Shown here piece after piece: positions 48,220 to 58,906 of a stretch of 64,000 nt of DNA. The first letter of the stretch is position 1. Each line of letters starts with the position of its first letter. A model generated the notes under the pieces. The model worked only from the letters and a program-made list of their open reading frames with translations. It was not told where the DNA came from and searched no databases. The translations under genes and the position numbers were made by a program. The DNA lies in the NCBI GenBank assembly GCA_029207755.1, contig JARCOQ010000012.1, positions 15,257,679 to 15,321,678 on the forward strand, in the 5' to 3' direction. Source of the DNA: Chamaea fasciata (taxonomy: Eukaryota > Chordata > Aves > Passeriformes > Sylviidae).

Positions 48220-48975
48220 TAACTTTCCCTGTTCTCTTCTGTGTATCTCCCTCGCCTTGGGGGGTGGTCTGTGCCGCGCACTTTGGGGTTTTTTAGGGCA
48301 TGAGCATCTCCATAGGGCTGGAAAAGCTCCTCTGTTTCCTGGGAGAGCTCTCAGTGTGAAACCAATATCCCACTGGTGTGTGACTGGGGGGCTCTGCAGC
48401 CTCTGCCCTGCCTGGCATCATCGGGGGGGGGGGGTCCCTCTGATAAATCCCCCTAATTTAGGGAACAATATCCGGGGGCCCTGAGGGTCCCCATGGATTC
48501 CGCAGGCTCCTTGTTCCCAGTTTGGAACCAGTATCCTACTGGTGTGGAGTGTTCCTGGGAGACCCTGACAAACCCCTCTCATTCAGAAAACAATTTTTGG
48601 AGTCCCTGGGATTCCCCATCCCCTGGGATTTCCCATCCTCCAGCCCTACCCTTGTTCCCAGTGTGAAACCAGTATCCCAGCGGTGCTGTTGGAGGCCACT
48701 GGGCCATCCTGGAGGGGTGATGGCAGCCCTTGAGCCCTTCCCAGGGTTGCCCAATTTGGGATTTCTGCCCGGGAATGCGATGGTGATCTCACGGCGCAGG
48801 TGTCGCAACAGGGCACGGCCTGGGGGATGCCCCGTCCCCGTGTCACCAGGGCAGCCCCGGACACCCCTTCCCACCTCCCTCCCGAAATTCTGGAGGTGTC
48901 AGGCGCCCGTATTCCCGGCTGGCACACGTGGAGTGGAGAAGGAAGTGCCGGCCCGCGGGGAGGAGGAAGGAACCT
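48220..48975. other. Intergenic, ZC3H18 to IL17C
   Basis: No gene seen. It contains a dispersed repeat in which a motif like gtgtgaaaccaatatcccactggtgtg recurs three times, near 48353, 48520 and 48660, suggesting an old tandem duplication of about 150 bp. Confidence 0.5.
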
Positions 48976-48981
48976 GGAGCT

Positions 48982-49046
48982 GGAGTTTCCAGGTGTGTGC
49001 ACATCACCTGCCCGGCCCTATAAAAAGGCGGCGGCGGCGGCGGCGC
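48982..49046 (+). promoter_or_regulatory. IL17C core promoter: kappaB-like site, TATA box and GGC repeat
   Basis: A kappaB-like GGAGTTTCC at 48982-48990 lies about 30 bp upstream of a strong TATA box, tataaaaa, at 49019-49026. A (GGC)n run of six to seven units, 49027-49046, occupies the spot where transcription should begin. Human IL17C is induced through NF-kappaB in epithelia (recalled), so the kappaB-like site fits; it is unproven here. Confidence 0.6.
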
Positions 49047-49191
49047 TGCCACTCGGCCGCCTCATCCCTGGGGCTGCACTTCCCAAGGGGCCCCCCCCAC
49101 ATTTTTGGCTTGTTCCCTTCCCCAAATTTGGGAGTGTTCCCTGCCCCTCCACCCCTCCCCAAATTTTGGCGTGGTCCCTCGACACCTGGCT

Positions 49192-52100
49192 GATGGTAAC
49201 GTGGGGTTTGGGGGGGCTGGGGGATGTTGGGGGGCGAGGGGAGAAGGTGTCGGGGTGGGAAAGGTGCTGGGAGGGTGTTGGGGGGACGTGTGTGTGTTGG
49301 AGTGTGTTACCTGTCGTGTGTGGGGTTCTCTGAGTGCATGTGTGTGTTACCTGTCGTGTGTGGGGTTCTCTGAGTGTTTTATGCGTGACAAACCATGTGC
49401 ACAGCCCTGTGTGTGTTATGTTTCGTGTGTGGGGTTCTCTGAGTGTTTTATGTGTGTCTTATATGTCATGTGCAGGGTACTGTGTGTATCTCATGTGTGT
49501 GTTACATGTGCACACCTCTGCGTGCGTATTTTCATTTTATTCCATGTGTGAGTGTGTCACACACCATGTGTAGGGCTCTCTGTGTGTGAGTTTTTTATGT
49601 GTGTGAGTTTGTGCATGAGTTACGTGTGTTACATATCATGTGTGGGGCTCTCTGTATGTGTATTTTATGTGTGTGTTACACACAACGTGCAGGGCTCTCT
49701 GTGTGTTAATCATGTGTGTTACATGTCACATGCACAGCTCTGTGTGTTTATTATGTGCATGTGTTAATTATATTCATCACAGGTCATGTTCAGGGCTCTG
49801 TGTGTGTATTTTATGTGTGTGTTAACACACCACGTGCACAGCTTTCTGTGTGTTTATTGTGTCTGCATGTTTATTATATGTGTTACATGTCATGTGCACA
49901 GCTCTGTGTGTGTGTTTTTATTATGTGTGTGTCTGTAGCACACCACGCACATCTCTCTGTGTGTATTTTATGTGTGTGTTACACACCACGTGCACAGCTC
50001 TGTGTGTGAGAGTGTTCATTATGTCTGTGTGTCTGTGTGTTTGTTGTTTTTGTTACGTCACATTCAGGGCTCGGCGTGTGTATTTTATGAGCGTGTTACA
50101 CACCACGTGCACAGCTCTGTGTGTATTTTACGTGCGTGTTACACACTACATGCACAGCTCTGTTTGTGTTACAAACACCACGTGCAGGGCTCTGTGTGTG
50201 TTTTTATTTTGTGTCTTTATTATATGTATTAGAAGTCACATGCAGGGTTCTCTGAGTGTTCATTACAGGTGTGAGTTACCTGTCACGCACAGCTCTGTGT
50301 GTGTGTGACACACCACGTGCAGGTTTCTGTGTGTATTTTCTGTGTGAGTTACACAGCTTGTGCACAGCTCTCTGTGTATTTTATGTTACACACCACCTGC
50401 ACAGCTCTCTGTGTATTTTTTGTGTGTGTTGCACACCCTGTGCACAGCTCTCTGTGTCCACACTGTGTTTCCATGTGTGTGTTTGTGTGTCTGTGTGTGC
50501 ACACCTGTGTCCAGGTGTGGGGGTGTGTGAAGTGTTCCCAGCTCAAGGGGGGTGTGGGCACACCTGTGTCAGTGCTGTGTGTTTATATGTGTTTGTATGT
50601 ATTTATAAATATATTTTTATATATAAATGTATTTATATATATATCTCCATGTCAGTGCTCTGTGCGTGTGCGTGTTTATATGTGTTTGTAAGTATTTATA
50701 TATATATCTTTTTTAATATATATATCTCCATGTCAGTGCTCTGTGTGTGTGTGTGTTTGTATGTATTTTTATATATATATATTTAATATATATTTTATAT
50801 ATATGTATTTATATATATATATATATCCGTGTCAGCGCTCTCTGTGTGTATTTACATGTATTTATCTGTATTTATATACATTTCTATCCCTGTCAGTGCT
50901 CTGTGTGTGTGTGTCTGTGTGTGTCCACTGTTGGTCTGTGCTGTGTCTGTCAGTGTTTGTCTGTTTTTCTCTGTATTTATATCTATTTATATCCATGTGG
51001 TGCTCTGTGTGTGTGTGTTTATGTGTGTTTATATGTATTTTTATATATTGTTATGTATGTATATCTATTTATATCCCAGTCAGTGCTGTGTGTGGGAGCA
51101 CAGCCCACATTCCTGTGCAGCCCCTGCACACGCAGAGGGATCCAGGTGTGGTTTTGGCAGCCCAAAACACCGCACAGGGGCTGTCCCTGTCCCCGTGTGT
51201 GTGCGTGCACAATTTTTATTTATTACTGCAGGGAGGTTATTTAATATTTCTTTATATCCAATTTTATGTTAATTTATTTGTTATTTTAATTTTCTATTTT
51301 ATTTTCATTTTCCATGTCTATTTCTTTGCTTTATCCTTTTCTTTACATTATCTATTCCTTTATATATTTATTTACTTATATTGTTTATAGTTATGTTATT
51401 TTATGCTTAAATTTTAAAAATCTTTGGGTATATTAATTTTATATTTATTTATTTTAATATAAATATATAAATATACAAAATTATCCTTATTTTTATTTTT
51501 AGATATTATATATATATATTTGTTTCTAATTTATTTTATTATATTAAACTTTATTTCTATTAATGTATTATTTATCTAAAAGTATTTCTATTTTCTTTAT
51601 TCGCTTTATTTCTTTCTATTATTTCTTTCCATTATTTATTCGAATCCCGGGGGTTGTTTATCCTTTATTTAATATTTCATTCACACACACAGAGGCGTTT
51701 TCTGTGTCTGTGTGGGTGTGAATGCACAGGCAGTGTCTACACAGGTGTAGCTGCAGGTGTGTGTGCACAGATATTTCCTGTTCCTGCAGGGGGAGGGAGT
51801 GCACACTGTGCTATAGATGTATAAATATATAATATATTTTATATAAATATAAAAATATATAAACAAACATAAAACTATATGTACACACATATATAATATA
51901 TATATTTATCTGTATATATGCATAGTGTGCTACGTGTACATATAAAAATATAGAAATTTAAAAATATTTAAAAATATACACACGTGTATATAATGTATAT
52001 GTAAATATGTATACTGTGCTTTATATTCATATATGTACACATACACATATATAATATATAATGTGTTTTTTAATATATGGACGTAGCCATCTGCTAAGCT

Positions 52101-52580
52101 GTACATATATATAATATAATATTATATATGTAGTATATATATTTATATATATATAAAAATATATATAATATAATAATATATGTTATATATATTGTACACT
52201 ATATATTATAATGTATGTTACATCATACATTTTATATATTGTGTATGTTATATATTAAGCATATACTCTAGATTTTATGAGTTGTATGTTGTGTATATTA
52301 TATATAATATATCATTATGTATTGTATAATATGTACAGTATGCTATATACATTTTATATATTCTATATTCTAGTATATAATATATAATATATATTATCTA
52401 ATATACAATATACAATATACAATATATAATATATAATATTATATTATATATTGTATATATATATGTATACACACACACATATATATATATATATGGATGT
52501 CCTGTGTATGTGTACAGCTGCGTGTGCGTACAGGCAAGCCCTGTGTATGTATGTACAGCTCTGTGTGTATATGTATTTTT

Positions 52581-52615
<35 letters not shown>

Positions 52616-52662
52616 CATCTATCTCAAATAGATGATAGATAGATAGACAGATAGATAGATAG

Positions 52663-52719
<57 letters not shown>

Positions 52720-54311
52720 TTCTGTGTGTATATAGGTGTGTATTTGTGTGTGTGTTACACGGTGTGTGTGCACCTGCCCTGCACACCTGTGCCACTTTTT
52801 TGGGGTGGAGACTGTGTGCATATACATATATGTGGGGTCTTTTCCCTATCTGTATTTCCGTATTTATTTCTATATTTATTTGTTTCTATATTTATATATA
52901 AATATAAATTTATATTTATATGTTTATATATACGCATTTTATATATTTTCTCTTTTTGTATATTATATTTATTTATGTGTGCGTGTTTAAACTTACAGGT
53001 GTTGCTGTGTATGCACAGCGTGTGAGTGTGGATAGTGTGTGTATCCAAGCACGTATGCACATGTCTGTGCTGGGTTTTTAGGGACAGGATACACAGATAG
53101 ATATAGGCAGATATAGATAGATACGTAGACATTTAGATACAGAGATACAGAGATAGATGTATTGATATATAGATAGATATAGATATACTGATATAGATAC
53201 AGATAGAGAGGTAAAGACAGATATAGATAAATATATAGATATATAAATGTCTAGATAGAGACACACAGAGATAAAGATACAGAGATGATCTATAGATACC
53301 TAAGTACAGATAGAAATATATAGATATTATATAGACACCGAGCTCTATAAAAAATATTTAGACACTCTATACTATAGAGATCTATAGAAATATATATAGA
53401 TTATACATATAGATAGAGGTACAGAAATAGATAAATAGATAATACATCGATAATATATAGATATATAGACGCACACCCATGCCCCAGGTGCCGTGTGGGT
53501 GCACACTCACATGTTGGGGAGGGCTCTGCTAGGTCAAACCGCCCTGGCTGTGTGTGCCTGTCCCCTCGGCTGTCACTGACACTGTGTGTACCTGTCCCCT
53601 GGGCTGTCACTGACGCTGTGCTGTCCCCACAGGGCTGGCTGGTGGCCCTGTCCCTGCTGGCGGTGCTGGGGCAGTGCCGGGCGCTGCGGCGCCCCGGGGC
53701 CGGCTCTGCCCATTCCTCCGTGCGCTGCTACAGCGGGGCCGAGCTGGGGGACGAGGCTCCGGCGCATCTCCTGGGCCGCAGCCTGCGCTGGGACCGGCAC
53801 GTCTCGGTGCAGCTGGTGCCGCAGCTGGAGCGGCTGGAGGCCGGCGGGGCCCGGCGGCTGCGGCGGCACCGCCCGCACTCGTGTCCCGCGCTGTCCCTGC
53901 GCGCCGGGCTCCGCAGCGAGCCCCACGAGCGCTCCATCTCCCCGTGGCGCTACCGGTGAGTACCGGCCGCGCCCCGACCCCTCGGTTATCGTCCCTTTCC
54001 CCTTCGATGCCGGCCGGGAAAAGCCGGTGGCACAAGGGAAGGTGTGGCCGTGTCCCCGCAGCATCGACGAGGACGAGAACCGCTACCCGCGCAAGCTGGC
54101 CTTCGCCGAGTGCCTGTGCAGCGGCTGCGTGGACGTGAAAACCGGCCGGGAGACCACGTCGCTCAACTCGGTGACCATCCACCAGACCATGCTGGTGCTG
54201 CGGCGCAAGCCGTGCCCGCGGCCCGCGGGGCTGGGGCTGGTCACGCTGGAGGTGGATTACATCCGAGTGCCCGTGGGCTGCACCTGCGTCCTGCCCCGCA
54301 CCGTGCGCTGA
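49192..54311 (+). CDS. IL17C: IL17C, interleukin-17 family cytokine, complete
   Basis: Three coding exons: 49192-49194 (ATG only), 53633-53955 and 54062-54311 (TGA), 576 nt or 191 residues; human is about 197. The ATG is the first in the presumed first exon, is immediately followed by donor gtaacg, and splices to an exon beginning GGC. The result, M-GWLVALSLLAVLGQC, is a textbook signal peptide. The family core is in the third exon and the end of the second: SISPWRYR, then DENRYPRKLAFAECLC, SGC and the terminal VPVGCTCVLP. The cystine-knot-type cysteines C126, C128, C131, C182 and C184 are present, plus C33. IL-17C is secreted by epithelium and signals through IL-17RE/IL-17RA. The SISPW...KLAFAECLC wording and the position between ZC3H18 and CYBA favour IL17C over other IL-17s. 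Exon 1 is the least certain part. Confidence 0.88.
49280..50545 (+). repeat. TG-rich minisatellite, units of about 50-75 bp
   Basis: Many degenerate copies of a unit such as gtgtgttacacaccacgtgcacagctctgtgtgtattttat. It reads open over long stretches only because the units avoid stops; the encoded Cys/Val-rich repeats have no known family. Confidence 0.85.
50580..52500. repeat. TA/TATATG-rich microsatellite tract
   Basis: Alternating (TA)n, tatttatata and tgtgtg blocks with little unique sequence. Exact length is likely to be unreliable in short-read assemblies. Confidence 0.8.
52580..52719. repeat. Inverted (CTAT)n / (GATA)n tetranucleotide arrays
   Basis: About 11 CTAT units (52580-52624) are followed, after a few bases, by about 22 imperfect GATA units (52629-52719). 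The two arms are complementary. Confidence 0.9.
53080..53475. repeat. Degenerate GATA/TAGATA tract
   Basis: Imperfect agatagata and gatatagata motifs run almost to the acceptor region of IL17C exon 2. Confidence 0.7.
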
Positions 54312-54413
54312 GCCCGCCCCGCGCCGCCCCCATGCCGTGACCGTGTCACCGCCCGGCCCCCGCCCGTGCTTGTTTTAGAGCACCCGACCCCGCCAGGGCG
54401 TCCCCTGCCCTGG

Positions 54414-54602
54414 TTATTTATGAGTTGTTATTTATAGGCCTCGCTGCCGGGGGGCTTTTTGTACCCCCTATTTATTGCTGACCCCCCGCCCAGCCACGGC
54501 TGTGACTCCAGGGCCAGCACCGGCCCACGGTGCTCGAGGACCCTGTGAGTGCTGTCCAGGCACTCACTGGTTATTTATTCCCCCAAAAAAAGCTATTTAT
54601 TG
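54414..54602 (+). promoter_or_regulatory. AU-rich elements in the IL17C 3'UTR
   Basis: Five ATTTA-containing clusters: ttatttatgag, ttatttatagg, tatttattgc, ttatttattc and ctatttattg. Such elements shorten cytokine mRNA half-life; the role here is inferred. Confidence 0.65.
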
Positions 54603-54632
54603 TCTCCTCCCCTAGTGCTATTTAACGCTGCA

Positions 54633-54638
54633 AATAAA
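54633..54638 (+). terminator. Polyadenylation signal AATAAA of IL17C
   Basis: Perfect hexamer in gcaaataaaagcc, 322 nt after the stop. Confidence 0.75.
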
Positions 54639-54659
54639 AGCCAAGGAGCCCTGGCACGG

Positions 54660-55380
54660 TCCTTGCTCTGTTCCCAGCCGGGGCTTTGGGATGTTGGGAA
54701 TTGGGGCACAGGGACAGAGGCACATCCACGGGCAATGCCCTCAGCGCCTGCACGGTGGGCAGAGCACCAGTGCTCCCAGTGCAGCAGGGCAGGGATGAAC
54801 CCCCAGCCCCGGGGGACCCAGCCCTGGCACCCCGACACACCCACACCTTTCCCATGGCTCTGCCCCCGGGCACCACATCCCACGGACCCGGTGCCACCTG
54901 CCAGGGCCACTCCACCTGTGCTGGCAGCACCTGGGGGGGGGGCCTGGGCCACCTGCACCCCCTGAGGGGCCGGGTCTGTGTGGGGAGGGGGCAGAGGGGG
55001 ACCTGGAGCAGCTGCTGATCCCAGTGGGATCAAGGATTTGACACCCACATCACACCGGGGAACTTCCAGCAGCCACGAGCGGGACTGGGAAGGGAAATAC
55101 TCCCCACATTCCCTGCTGGGGGTTATCCCAGGGTTTGGGGGCTCCTTTGGGGCTCCCTGTGCAGCTCCAGTGTGGGGCCCTGCCAGTTCCACCCCACTGT
55201 TGGCTCCATAAGGATTTTGGGAGGGGACCCTGCTGTGGCCATACTCTGCACATCCTCGTCCTGGATTTGCCCGTAATTGCACTTTGTCCTCAAAACACCT
55301 CCCCAGTCCTGCCCCAGGAGCAGGGCAGGAATGGGAGGATTCCCCCTGGAGCAGGAGGCAAGGGCAGCCGGTGCCTTTCC
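54660..55380. other. Intergenic between convergent IL17C and CYBA
   Basis: About 720 bp of GC-rich sequence with no exon seen on either strand and no mobile element recognised. Confidence 0.5.
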
Positions 55381-55385
55381 CACTT

Positions 55386-55391
55386 TTTATT
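55386..55391 (-). terminator. Polyadenylation signal AATAAA of CYBA
   Basis: On the minus strand gcaataaaaagtg. It lies 650 nt beyond the CYBA stop, so the 3'UTR includes the minisatellite below. Confidence 0.65.
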
Positions 55392-55439
55392 GCAACAGCA
55401 ACTGCAGAAATGACAAAAACCAGGGAGAGCTGGAGCAGA

Positions 55440-55985
55440 GCTGCCTGACACCCCCCCGGGGCACTGGGGATGCCCTGAGAGCTGGAGTTCCACAGGGATT
55501 TGGGGATCCTCCAGGGAACTGGGGGGTGTTTGGAGAGCTGGGACCCTCAGGAAGCTTAGCACGCCCAGGGATTTGGGGTTTCCCAGGAGCTGAGGAGCCC
55601 CTGGAAACAGGAGACTCACAGGGAGCTGCGAATCCCCAAGGATTTGGAGGATCCTTAGGAGCTGGGAAGCCCTTGGGGGCTGCAGATGCCACAGGAGGCT
55701 GAACATCCTTGGGGATATGGGGAGGTCCAGGAGCTGGTAAGTTCTGGGAGCTGGAGACTCCACAGGGAGCATCACATCGCTGGGAATTTGGGAGCTGAGC
55801 ATCTTAGGGGATATGGGGATCCCCAGGAGATGGAGATCCTACAAGGAGCTGGGGATTTGGAGACGCCCAGGAGCTGAGGACCCCACAGCATCACTGGGGA
55901 TTTGGGAATCCCTGACGACCGCAGGGATTTGAGCATCCCCAGGATTTTGGGGATCCCCAGGAGCTCGTTCCCTGCAGTGGATCCA
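55440..55985 (-). repeat. Degenerate minisatellite in the CYBA 3'UTR
   Basis: Recurring gggatttggggatcc and caggagctggggat motifs at irregular spacing of about 45-60 bp, roughly ten copies. They fill most of the space between the stop codon and the poly(A) signal. Confidence 0.75.
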
Positions 55986-56040
55986 GGAGCAGCTGGGAAG
56001 CAGGAGCGGGAGCAGGGCAGTGGGGCAGGAGGATCCCCCG

Positions 56041-57987
56041 TTATTCCACCTCCACAGGGATGGGGTTCACCTGTCCCCCAACCTCCGGCTGCTTCTTGCG
56101 GGCGTCGGGGGGGGGCCGGGGCGGGGGGTTGCTGGGGGGCTGCTTGATGGTGCCCCCCACTTGCGGCCTCTCCCGGGGCTTCTGCTCGATGGGTCGCCAC
56201 TCCTCCCCTCGAACTGCAGCCTGCGGGATCGGGAACAGTGCCAAGGAACAAACTCCACCCCAAAAAGGGGTGGTTTGGGGCAGGGAAAGGGCAGCTGGGA
56301 CACAGTGGGGGGAGGAGGAGGAGGATGTGACCCCTTGTCCACCCCAGGGCCAGGGTTTTCCTGCAGCTCAGTCTGGAAACCCTCTTGGAATTCACATGGT
56401 CCATGGGTTTAGGGGCCCCCCAAAACCCCCAAAGCCCCTCTGCACTCACCAGCAGGTAGATGCCGCTGGCGATGCCCAGGCAGACGGTGCCCAGGATGGT
56501 GGAGAGGAGGAAACCGGCGGGGACAGCCAGGCTGTGACAGAGATTTGGCACTCAGAGGGAGCTGGGGGGGCTCAGCCCCCCACTCCCGACCCTGCACCCC
56601 ACTCACGCTGCGTGAAGGACGGCTCGGATGTAATAATTCCTGGTGAGGGGCCCGAACAGCTTCACCACGGCTGTCAGGTACTTCTGGCCACTGCAGGGTG
56701 ACAGCAGAGGGTCACAGGGGGTGTCCCCACCCTGAGGAGACACCCAGCCTGCGGGGACCCCCATCTCTGCAAGGATCACCCGCAGGATCCAGCTCTGCTC
56801 CCACAGCCCCGTGTTTGGAGGGTACCAGGACCCCCAGTTCCAGGGGGGACACAGCACTCACCACCTCTCCATGGTGGAGCCCTTTTTCCTCTTGCTCCTG
56901 GGATACTCGAGCAGGCAGACCAGGACGCCTGCCGCGCTGCCGGGGCGTCAAGGAAAAGCGGGATGGGAGCGGGAATAGCCCCAAAGAACAACCCGCACCC
57001 CAAAAATGGGCGGCGTGGGGCGGGGAAAGCACTGCCCGGAGCAGGGTGGATAAGGATGATAAGGATGTGACCCCCCCAGCCGTTCACGCCTCCCAGCCCG
57101 GTCGGGACGGGGTTTTGGCGCAGCCCAGCCCCGGGAATGCTGTCGGGAAGGATACATGGAATACGCCGCGAAGTACCAGCCCTTGAACTGCCCCGCCACA
57201 GCCACGATGCCGCCCGTGAGCAGGACTGCGGGAACAGCCGGGATGGAGGGGTCAGATCCCAGGCCAGGACACCGACCCCAACCCGGGATACAACCCCCAA
57301 ACTAGGATCCAAACCCTCAGCCTGGGATACAGCTCCCAAAACCCCGGCTAGAACCCCGAACTCAGGATGTGCCCGCCCCAAACTCAGGGCACAGCCCCCC
57401 GCAAACCGCCAGGCTGGGATCATGGCCCTGGGGACACTCGGGACCCCCGGATTCAGGGAAGGGAACTGGGGGTTCCATGGCCCTAAGGACTCCAACGTGG
57501 GATGCCGGGGAGACGCTGCGGGCGGCAGCCCCCGCATCCAGGGAACTCCAAGGCCTTTGGGGGAGATTTTCGGCCCCGTGGCCGGAGGAAGAGAGCGGAG
57601 GAGGAGAGGACAGAACCGAGGAAGACAGGGCAGAGGAGGAAGAGAAAAGGAGGAAGCGGAGGCTGCAGTCCCGGCGGGCCGGGACTTCCCGGCCGTCCCC
57701 AGCGCCTCCCGCCCGCACCCCCCGGCACCCCCCAGCCCGGTGGGAGCGGGACCCCCTCCCCATCCCCCGGGGCCGTGTCTGGGGGCACTCCCGGGGCTCA
57801 GCATCCCCTGCCGGGGCCCGGCATCCCCAGCCCGCCGGGCGCTCACTCCTGGCAGCTCTCGGGGACGTTGTGAAGTGTCCGGGTCCCCTCGCCCGCCCAG
57901 CCCCGGCCCCCCCGGCCCCCCGTACTCACTGAGCCCCGCGGCCAGCGCCTGCTCGTTCGCCCACATGGCCCACTCGATCTGCCCCAT
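56041..57987 (-). CDS. CYBA: CYBA, cytochrome b-245 alpha chain (p22phox), complete
   Basis: Six exons on the minus strand join in frame: 57987-57930, 57225-57156, 56936-56862, 56690-56607, 56531-56450 and 56220-56041 (TAA). They total 549 nt or 182 residues; human is 195. p22phox is the membrane partner that stabilises NOX enzymes and binds p47phox. Start [19 protein letters not shown] is nearly invariant in the family. Hydrophobic stretches at about 20-33, 43-53, 91-105 and 107-125 are membrane segments. R90 and H94 (reported important for haem and NOX2 maturation), T147 and the SH3-binding Pro-rich segment [11 protein letters not shown] with P156 are all at the human positions. The C-terminal tail after ARKK is shorter than human but keeps NPIPV. 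Residue 68 reads Cys where human has Trp, which depends on the donor chosen at 56862/56861. Confidence 0.94.
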
Positions 57988-58340
57988 GGCCCGCGGCGGA
58001 ACCGGCCGGCCCGAGCGCCTCCCGCTACTCCCGGCTCCGCTCGCCTCGGACCGAGCGGGTTCGGCTGCTCCCGGCCCGGCCCGGTTCGGTTCAGCCCAGA
58101 GGGTTGGGCTCTGCTCGGCTCAGCCCGGAGGGCTCGGCTCGGCTCGTACCGCCCGCTGGGGCTCGGTGTGCTCTGCCCGGTGGAGCTCGGCTGCTCCCGG
58201 CCCCGCTGGGCCCGGCCCGTCCCGGTTCGGCTCCACTCGCCCGGACCCGACCCGGAAGGCGGGTGAGGCGCTACCACCTCGGGCCACGCCCCTTCATGGT
58301 GACCACGCCCCTTTCACACGGGCCACGCCCCCGAGGGGAC
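57988..58340 (-). promoter_or_regulatory. CYBA promoter region
   Basis: CpG-rich, with recurrent cccggttcggct motifs. An ETS-type ccggaag lies at 58252-58258 and three ccacgccc (KLF/Sp-type) boxes at 58284, 58303 and 58323. No TATA box. The start site is not determined. Confidence 0.5.
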
Positions 58341-58389
58341 ACGGCACCGGCCCGGGGCCGCACCGGGACACGGCGGGTGACAAGGACGG

Positions 58390-58640
58390 CGCGGAGGGAC
58401 AGGGACAGTCCGGTCTAGGGGGACGGGATCCGTCCCAGCAGCAGGGACATGTGAGGGACACGGGACAGGATCAGTCCTGCAAGGACAGGGGATGTGGGAT
58501 GTGCAAGGGACAGGGGCCATGTGCGAGGACAGGATCAGTGACAACGTGAGGGCACATGGGACAGGAGATGCCCCTCAAGGGACACAGGGGGACAGGGGTC
58601 ATGTGGGGTGACAGGGCTGTGCAGAGGAACGGGATCAGTC
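58390..58640. repeat. Degenerate gggacagg repeat between CYBA and MVD
   Basis: Recurring gggacaggatcagtcc and gggacaggg motifs every 25-50 bp. The tract fills the gap between the CYBA promoter and the 3' end of MVD. Confidence 0.6.
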
Positions 58641-58746
58641 CCAGAGACTGTCCCCATCTCCTGCCTCCCCTTTTGGCCGGCGGTGCCCCCCCCCAGCACC
58701 ACACACAGAACCCGACACCCCAAAACAGCACTGGAAACAGGAACTC

Positions 58747-58752
58747 TCTATT
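58747..58752 (-). terminator. Possible variant poly(A) signal (AATAGA) of MVD
   Basis: No canonical hexamer was found downstream of the MVD stop. AATAGA, a weak variant, lies about 155 nt past it on the minus strand. Confidence 0.3.
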
Positions 58753-58906
58753 TCCTTACAAAAGATTAAAAACCAGCCCCGGGGCCACATCCTGCCCCAG
58801 GGCTGCGGACAGCTTTGCAGCAGGTCTGGCTCAGGCTCCTGAGCCCCACTGGTGGCACCGGCAGAGTGCCCTGGTGTGTCCCGGCTGTCCCAGGGTGTCA
58901 CCGGGG

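Larger units (their letters stand above)
49195..53632 (+). other. IL17C intron 1, almost wholly simple and tandem repeats
   Basis: A 4.4-kb intron with donor gtaacg and acceptor ctgtccccacag. It contains in order a TG-rich minisatellite, TA/TG-rich microsatellites, an inverted pair of tetranucleotide arrays, and a degenerate (GATA)/(TAGATA) tract to 53480. No exon or mobile element was recognised inside. Confidence 0.75.

Noticed and set aside
49334..50308. Cys/Val/His-rich repeat proteins in the IL17C intron
   Set aside because: They are translations of the TG-rich minisatellite inside an intron, with no start context or conserved domain.
49280..53480. CRISPR-like array in the tandem repeats
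   Set aside because: Units are contiguous and degenerate, with no constant repeat and unique spacers. The genome is clearly vertebrate.
56776..57987. 403-codon minus-strand frame beginning at the true CYBA ATG
   Set aside because: It reads through introns 1-3. After residue 19 it does not match p22phox, whereas the spliced frame does. At most it would be an intron-retention product.
57137..58549. 470-codon plus-strand open frame across CYBA
   Set aside because: It is antisense to CYBA exons 1-2 and their promoter, has biased Pro/Arg/Gly composition from high GC, and shows no domain. Stops are rare at this GC content.
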